A stretch of DNA of 11,771 nt from Chitinophagaceae bacterium. GTDB taxonomy: Bacteria; Bacteroidota; Bacteroidia; Chitinophagales; Chitinophagaceae. The position numbers and the translations under genes were made by a program. The notes under the pieces are model-generated. The model was not told the origin of the DNA. It was given only the letters and a program-made list of their open reading frames with translations, and did not search any database. The stretch's first letter is position 1. Each line of letters begins with the position of its first letter. Below are positions 6,674 through 11,771 of this stretch, piece after piece. The stretch covers positions 1 through 11,771 of the forward strand of contig CANKGM010000041.1 in NCBI GenBank assembly GCA_947481355.1, read 5' to 3'.

Positions 6674-9600
6674 TTATTTCTGAACGATTATTTTTTGTAG
6701 TATTTGAGCGCCAGTTTCTGGATACATCAACTTGATGGTATAGATACCATTTTTGAGGTTATCCAAACGGTAGGTTGGATCAGTGATACCATCTACTCTG
6801 TTTACGATGCGCCCAAGCTGATCAATCACTTGGATATTCATCTTTTTGCCATCTGCTGTTCTGCTGATGTTTACACTGCCCTGACTTGGGTTAGGGAATA
6901 CCATAGCAACTGATGTAGTACCAAATTTCACGAAACGAACTTCAGAATACATGGTTTTGCCATCAAGATCTACCTGAGCCAATCTGTAATAAACTACCTC
7001 ATTTTGATGAACCTTAGGATCAACGAATGTATAATTCAACTGATTGGTACTCTTCCCATAAAGTGCTTTTGTTTTTACAAATCCGATAGCCTCATACTTG
7101 CCATTATCACTTTGAGACTGTCTTTCTACCATGAATCCGTCGTTGTTTGATTCAGATGATGTTGTCCATGATAGGGATACTGTATTCTGTGGTGTTGCTT
7201 TTGCTGTAAACTTGATGATAGAAACTGGCAAAGCATCAGGAGGATAGATTATACCTGTATATGACATGAAAGATTGTCTGCCGCAATTATCTGTGATGAC
7301 ACAAGTAATAAAACAATCTGTTTCAACAGTAACTTCAGGTGCATTAAAGGATGTAGAACTACCAGTAGGGTTTGTAAATGTTCCGCCATCAACACTAGAA
7401 GTCCACTGATAAGTCAATGTTGCTCCAACTGGTGAATTAGCAATCACAGAAAACCCTGTATTCAATCCCCCAGACAACCAAACTCGATCACTAGTCTGAG
7501 TAGAAGATGAAATCTGTGGAACTTTATCATTTGCCTGAGAAAAAGAAAAATTTAAAAATGCACGTTGGCCTGCTACATGGGGTCCGTCTTCAATTGATGC
7601 ATGATCATGACCAGCTTCATACATAACATAACCCCTGTTTGGATCATCAAAACCACGACCATATAAAATGGCAACTGCAGCATTACGAAGATCAGGTCTT
7701 AAACTAGTAACATCACTTTGCGTTGGGTCATATGAAATGATTTGTGCACCAGGTCTCCAACCAGCAACTCCACCTTTTTGACGAGGAACATATATTTGCT
7801 CTGAACCAACTGTTTGAGAGGTGTCGATTGTTCCAACAAATTGTGAAATTGGATCGGTTGGCAAGAAGTGAATATAAGGAGGTGTCGCATTGTCGTGATT
7901 ATACCAAAGTCTTAAACTATTGCCCGATGTATAATTTAGTCCTGGCGTAGGGCCCCCAGCTGAATATAAAGTTGTTAAATCAACTGATGGATCTTTAACT
8001 GATAGAAAGTTGGTTTGCTGTGTTTTGTCAGCTGGATTAACCAAGTTCTCTAATAAACTTCCTGAAATACAAGAAACCCAAATACTTCCTTTGAAATTAA
8101 GATTCCAATTCATTAAGTTTCCATGTTCTGCCCATGTTGGATAGGAATGTGGCATGATGAAAAGATCATCACATTCTCCTAATGAATTTGCATCGCTAAA
8201 ATAATACGCACCAGGGAAGTCAGTTAAATTAATTCCAGCATTAGATAAATACCGTTGAGGAATTGATCCATTGTGGGTATTGATCGCCCACCTTGGAAAT
8301 GAATTAAGTGTCATTGAATAATCTATGGTGAAATCAGATGTTGTTGTTTCTCCTATAACACCCAAACCTTGCCAATAAGCAATACGACTATTTACCGCAG
8401 GACTCCTGAACTCAGGCAAGATAACAAACGTACCACCTTTGTAATCAGTACCATTATATTGAAAATCTACCCCATCAGCAACTTTAGATTGATTAATCAC
8501 CCAGCGAACCGGAACATGATAATTTCTAATTAAATCATATACCATGCCGTAAGGCTTTAATCCATTTGCAATTGTTTGTGAGGTTTGACCCATGTCTACA
8601 ATGAATGCCCCAGTATAAATCACTTCAGGTACTGTTGTAAGGGAAGAAGCAGGTGATGCCCCCGAACAGCCAGTACTAGTGTAGTTCACCTGGACAAGTT
8701 TTGAGCCTCCACGCTTCCACTGTAAGGAAATGCTATACGTAGAAGCTGTAATCTTAAGCGGAGAAATCAAGGTATAATCAACATTTTTCTTACCTGGGAT
8801 CACCCACACATAATTCGAATGGCCTGATTGTGTTGTATATATTACTGTTGTATTGAGTGCCGTTGTAGCACTTGGAATCTCAATAAAAGTAGGGATTGGC
8901 GCAGAGGTTACATTAAATGAAGCTGTATTTCCAGAACTAATGTCTGAAGAACACCCATCATATCCAACACCACCGCCACTCATTATTGATGTAATCGTAA
9001 TGTGTGTGCTTCCAAAATTCAATAAAGCGTATGTATAAAACTTACCAATTCCTGCTGTTTCTACTGTCATCAAAGCAGTAGATCCAACAACTGTATTGGC
9101 TCCAGAAAGATTATATGTTACGGTATACCTTCCAGCAGGAAGGTTTGCTGTTGCTGCAGTAACTGAAATAAGCACAACGTTGTTTCCACAAGTATCAGCA
9201 GCAGCTGTAGTATTTAAACTAAATGCTGTAGAGCATGAATATGTAATTTTAATTTGACCATCTCCACCATCAGCAGCTTGATCCGATGCAGCACCTCCTG
9301 TTCCACCTTCACCACCACCACCGCCACCAGGCTGAGTGCCTGCTAGTCCGGATTCATTTAAATTGCCTCCATTTCCACCACTTCCTCCACCATTAGCACC
9401 AACACCTCCACTTCCACCAGTTGCTCCATCATTCATTGAACCGGGCAAACCATCAGCAACACTATTCCCTGAAGCACCGCCACCGCCACCTCCATTGTCA
9501 CTTGCGTCAGCAGCATTTCCACCAGCAGCTCCTGAATGATTTATATTTCCAGTTGATCCTGCTAACGCACCAGCACCTGCAACATTTCCAGATGCAGCAA

Positions 9601-9970
9601 ATCCACCATTCGCATTTAAAGAGCCGAAACTACTAAGTCCACCATTTTCACCAACAGTAACACCCTTTGCCCCAACGCCTCCTTTCCCAACAGCAAACGA
9701 AATAGAGTCTCCAGGACTGACAGTTAATATTTTACTGGCATAAGCGCCGCCGCCCCCACCAGCTCCAGGTTTATTTCCTGCTACTGAACCGCCACCGCCA
9801 CCAGCTCCCCATAATTCAACTTCAATAGAAGTCACTCCAGCTGGAACAACCCAATTTCCTGAAGTAGATCGTGAAAAGATAACCGTTTTCTGTGCGGTTG
9901 CATTAATGAAAGCGCCTGTTGCGAGGATACAAAGCAGGGCAGAACAAATGTTCTTAAAAAAAGTTTTCAT
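6674..9970 (-). CDS. Large exported protein, glycine-rich N-terminus, T9SS type A sorting domain
   Basis: The 1098-residue product has a signal peptide with likely cleavage at ATA|Q (residues 26/27). Residues about 28-237 are a glycine-rich region with many GGGGG runs, starting with a beta-type segment (NWVVPAGVTSIEVELWGAGG). Residues about 240-450 look like beta-sandwich modules with paired cysteines. Residues about 452-811 form one large domain I cannot name, with GECDDLF (Cys600), MPHSYPTW, WVSCISGS (Cys634), LYGRGF and YEAGHDH. Residues about 812-910 are Ig/PKD-like, and 913-1015 are an FN3-like module with LSWTTSSESNNDGFMVER. The end is a T9SS sorting domain: VFPNPSQG, QLGRIV, LKNGIYTIKL, IIVQK. 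Such proteins cross the outer membrane by the type IX system and are anchored to the surface or released after cleavage of the tail. Its terminator lies just downstream. No partner gene is adjacent. Export is well supported; a role in adhesion or polymer degradation is not established. Confidence 0.92.
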   Translation of the reverse strand: MKTFFKNICSALLCILATGAFINATAQKTVIFSRSTSGNWVVPAGVTSIEVELWGAGGGGGSVAGNKPGAGGGGGAYASKILTVSPGDSISFAVGKGGVGAKGVTVGENGGLSSFGSLNANGGFAASGNVAGAGALAGSTGNINHSGAAGGNAADASDNGGGGGGASGNSVADGLPGSMNDGATGGSGGVGANGGGSGGNGGNLNESGLAGTQPGGGGGGEGGTGGAASDQAADGGDGQIKITYSCSTAFSLNTTAAADTCGNNVVLISVTAATANLPAGRYTVTYNLSGANTVVGSTALMTVETAGIGKFYTYALLNFGSTHITITSIMSGGGVGYDGCSSDISSGNTASFNVTSAPIPTFIEIPSATTALNTTVIYTTQSGHSNYVWVIPGKKNVDYTLISPLKITASTYSISLQWKRGGSKLVQVNYTSTGCSGASPASSLTTVPEVIYTGAFIVDMGQTSQTIANGLKPYGMVYDLIRNYHVPVRWVINQSKVADGVDFQYNGTDYKGGTFVILPEFRSPAVNSRIAYWQGLGVIGETTTSDFTIDYSMTLNSFPRWAINTHNGSIPQRYLSNAGINLTDFPGAYYFSDANSLGECDDLFIMPHSYPTWAEHGNLMNWNLNFKGSIWVSCISGSLLENLVNPADKTQQTNFLSVKDPSVDLTTLYSAGGPTPGLNYTSGNSLRLWYNHDNATPPYIHFLPTDPISQFVGTIDTSQTVGSEQIYVPRQKGGVAGWRPGAQIISYDPTQSDVTSLRPDLRNAAVAILYGRGFDDPNRGYVMYEAGHDHASIEDGPHVAGQRAFLNFSFSQANDKVPQISSSTQTSDRVWLSGGLNTGFSVIANSPVGATLTYQWTSSVDGGTFTNPTGSSTSFNAPEVTVETDCFITCVITDNCGRQSFMSYTGIIYPPDALPVSIIKFTAKATPQNTVSLSWTTSSESNNDGFMVERQSQSDNGKYEAIGFVKTKALYGKSTNQLNYTFVDPKVHQNEVVYYRLAQVDLDGKTMYSEVRFVKFGTTSVAMVFPNPSQGSVNISRTADGKKMNIQVIDQLGRIVNRVDGITDPTYRLDNLKNGIYTIKLMYPETGAQILQKIIVQK

Positions 9971-10343
9971 TTTGTTTGATTAACTGATGATGAAAAGATG
10001 GTTAAACAAAGGGTTTGGATATATCGTCAATTTCTAAAACTTTCATTTCAGAAATATAGTGCTAGGGTACAACTAAAAAAGGTTGGAAATTCGGTTGGAT
10101 TGGATTGGATAACAATCAAGTAGGGACTCCTACAAAATTGGAATGCCTGTAAAAATATGTGCTTAAATCAAGTTTTGCAAGTTTTTTGAGTCATTTTGTT
10201 AGCTTTCAAAAGAATTTAGTATTTAAAATGCGTTTTAAAATGATGAATATCAATATTTTATAATTCATCTCCCCAAAATTCAGTATTAAATATTAACACA
10301 AAAACGCTTTTAACAGTTTTTTATTATAAAACTGATCAATAAT
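9971..10343. other. 373-base intergenic region upstream of the exported-protein gene
   Basis: This AT-rich gap holds no convincing ORF or RNA gene. I found no full TAnnTTTG box on the minus strand, although a promoter for the exported-protein gene must lie here or further upstream. Visible structures are three tandem TTGGA units at 10095-10109, an imperfect inverted repeat GATGAAT/ATTCATC near 10242-10268, and the hairpin at 10314-10334. Confidence 0.6.
10314..10334 (-). terminator. Weak hairpin after the spermidine-synthase-like gene
   Basis: A perfect 7-base inverted repeat, CAGTTTT and AAAACTG with a 7-base loop, lies 9 bases after the stop codon at 10344. It is AT-rich, and the T-rich stretch after it is interrupted, so a terminator role is possible but weakly supported. 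Confidence 0.35.
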
Positions 10344-11771
10344 CTATCGAAACAGTGGGATTCCCGCTTCAGAGAATAATGAAGCATAAACCTTACGATA
10401 ATCATTTCTCCAATGATTTGCTGCAGGAATGTTTAACAGTTCTAATATTGGACTATCATCATTTAGCACAACGGCATCAGCCAAATTCAACGAGTTGAGA
10501 TTCACCATGAGAGAATCCATATTCATAGGCAACCCTTTGAATAAGAGTGAAGACCGTAGGCTATCCAATTTAATATGCTGCACGGTGGCAATAAATAAAT
10601 TATTCCGCTCACTCTCTTCTCCAGGAGTTGGCAGAATCATGGTTTCAAATCCCGCCTGCTTCAATGTTGTAAAAATAGAACGGCCAGGTTTACCTATTTC
10701 ATCCTTCAAAAATCCATTAAAATTGACAACCACCATACCATTAGGATTTAGCAATTGCTTTACTTTCTCAAAGCATTCAAGCGTGAGTACATGGGCAGGT
10801 ATTATATCTCCTTTAAAGACATCGAAGAAGATTAAATCATATTTTTTATCTGCTGTTTCAATATAATGCCTTGCATCATCAATAATCACATTAACATTAT
10901 TACTGAGGCTGAAATAGGTAGAAGCCACCTCATGCATTCTTTCATCTAACTCAACAGCATCCACATTAAACTTAAGGTTAATCATACTATTGGCGATGGT
11001 ACCACCACCTAAACCAAGGAGCAGGACATTGCTGTTCTCTGGAATCTTACTCATCAACGAAGTTGAAAATGGAATATAGTTCCAGTTGGAAACTCCTGTG
11101 GATTTATTAACATTGGTTTGACCCATTCTATTCACCAAAAGAATGCGATTATTCGTCTCTTCTATTTTACCATTAACACGGATACGGTCAATATCGGTTA
11201 CTAGAATCTGACCTAATAACCCTTCAGATGCATATGGAATGCTTATGTCTGACGCAGTTTGATCTCCTCCTTTTAAAAAAATAGAAACCAAGAAGATGAT
11301 AGGGAAAAAAAATGCAGCGTATTTTTTTTTCGTGATCAATACGATGAATGAAATCAAGCCTGTAAAAAAACCGATAAATAAGGAGGGATTAGTAAGTCCA
11401 TATGTTGGAATGATATAAAATCCTAATATGAACAAGGTTATAATACCACTAGCAGAACTTAGTGTAAATACCTTACCGGTGAATGACCCTGCATCGTTTA
11501 CCACAGTTGAAAGATATCGAATCAACATCGAGGGTAGCATACCTAAAAAAATCAATGGAGGTAAAAGTAGACAAGCACTAATACCAAATAATGCATAATT
11601 GCTATCACCGCTTGCTAATCCACCAATCAGTTGCTCTGAAACAAAATGCATAGAGCAAACAAAAATTGATGCAATCAAGAGTACTGCATGCATCATTAAA
11701 CGGGTATTAAATTTATCGCCCAATAGCCCTCCAATATAATAACCCAAGGCTAACCCAGTTAAGGTAATGCC
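10344..11771 (-). CDS. Membrane-bound spermidine-synthase-like (SAM-fold) protein, 5' end outside window
   Basis: The frame is open to the right edge, giving 475 visible residues. A TTG at 11747 is unlikely to be the start, because the upstream residues ITLTGLA complete a membrane helix typical of the family. The visible N-terminal half has about six hydrophobic segments (near 1-19, 25-45, 59-85, 101-121, 129-147 and 151-167), including LGYYIGGLLGDK. The C-terminal half is a soluble Rossmann methyltransferase or aminopropyltransferase fold: LLLGLGGGT at about 250-258 (nucleotide loop), VELD at 273-276, DDAR at 298-301 and FFDVFKGDIIPAHVLT from about 315. Soluble spermidine synthases carry a DSSDP-like active-site segment where this protein has DVFKGD, so polyamine synthesis cannot be assumed. 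Fused membrane/SpeE-like proteins of this kind are common and mostly uncharacterised. No speD or other polyamine gene is visible. The fold is well supported; the substrate is unknown. Confidence 0.85.
   Translation of the reverse strand, partial: GITLTGLALGYYIGGLLGDKFNTRLMMHAVLLIASIFVCSMHFVSEQLIGGLASGDSNYALFGISACLLLPPLIFLGMLPSMLIRYLSTVVNDAGSFTGKVFTLSSASGIITLFILGFYIIPTYGLTNPSLFIGFFTGLISFIVLITKKKYAAFFFPIIFLVSIFLKGGDQTASDISIPYASEGLLGQILVTDIDRIRVNGKIEETNNRILLVNRMGQTNVNKSTGVSNWNYIPFSTSLMSKIPENSNVLLLGLGGGTIANSMINLKFNVDAVELDERMHEVASTYFSLSNNVNVIIDDARHYIETADKKYDLIFFDVFKGDIIPAHVLTLECFEKVKQLLNPNGMVVVNFNGFLKDEIGKPGRSIFTTLKQAGFETMILPTPGEESERNNLFIATVQHIKLDSLRSSLLFKGLPMNMDSLMVNLNSLNLADAVVLNDDSPILELLNIPAANHWRNDYRKVYASLFSEAGIPLFR

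Noticed and set aside
9336..9636. Proline- and histidine-rich plus-strand ORFs
   Set aside because: They are the complement of the glycine codons of the exported-protein gene; their composition is a by-product of that strand.
10095..10109. TTGGA repeat as a phase-variation switch for the exported protein
   Set aside because: Only three units are present, and they lie about 125 bases upstream of the start codon with no recognised promoter nearby.
10429..10866. 145-codon plus-strand ORF
   Set aside because: It lies entirely opposite the well-supported SAM-fold domain and shows no protein signature of its own.

Overview
The window looks like chromosomal DNA of a member of the Bacteroidota, probably a Cytophagales-like lineage. 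The evidence is the AT-rich sequence, a type IX secretion (T9SS) C-terminal sorting domain on a large exported protein, a short Bacteroidota-style alpha-glucan phosphorylase, start codons without clear Shine-Dalgarno sequences, and promoter boxes of the TAnnTTTG type. Almost all genes lie on the minus strand. Only one lipoprotein gene, and possibly a gene fragment at the left edge, are on the plus strand.

Layout, left to right. Positions 2-82 hold the possible 3' end of a plus-strand gene. Positions 121-1782 (minus) encode a GT35 alpha-glucan phosphorylase-like protein whose expected PLP-binding lysine is a threonine. Positions 1959-2906 (plus) encode an unrecognised lipoprotein with its own promoter; its 3' end overlaps that of lysA. 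Positions 2884-5823 (minus) carry three housekeeping genes in the order of transcription atpG, scpB, lysA. These are the ATP synthase gamma subunit, a chromosome segregation factor and diaminopimelate decarboxylase. scpB and lysA are 21 bases apart and probably co-transcribed. atpG has a good -7 promoter box and no other ATP synthase gene beside it.

Positions 5860-6625 form a repeat-rich island around a small four-helix-bundle gene of the 23S rRNA intervening-sequence protein (IVP) family. About 150 bases covering the gene's 3' end and downstream flank are duplicated in tandem. Degenerate 7-base repeat arrays lie on both sides of the gene in inverted orientation. The island fits exactly between the terminator of the gene to its right and the atpG promoter. 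It is the most unusual part of the window and looks like a small, possibly mobile, gene-plus-repeat module.

Positions 6674-9970 (minus) encode a 1098-residue exported protein with a signal peptide, a glycine-rich N-terminal region, a central domain I cannot assign, Ig/FN3-like modules and a T9SS sorting domain. It ends at a clear rho-independent terminator. After a 373-base gap, positions 10344-11771 (minus) encode a membrane-bound spermidine-synthase-like protein whose 5' end lies outside the window.

The genes do not form one pathway. The window is mostly ordinary core genome plus one surface protein and the repeat/IVP island. No defence system, phage, transposase, CRISPR array, tRNA or rRNA was seen.
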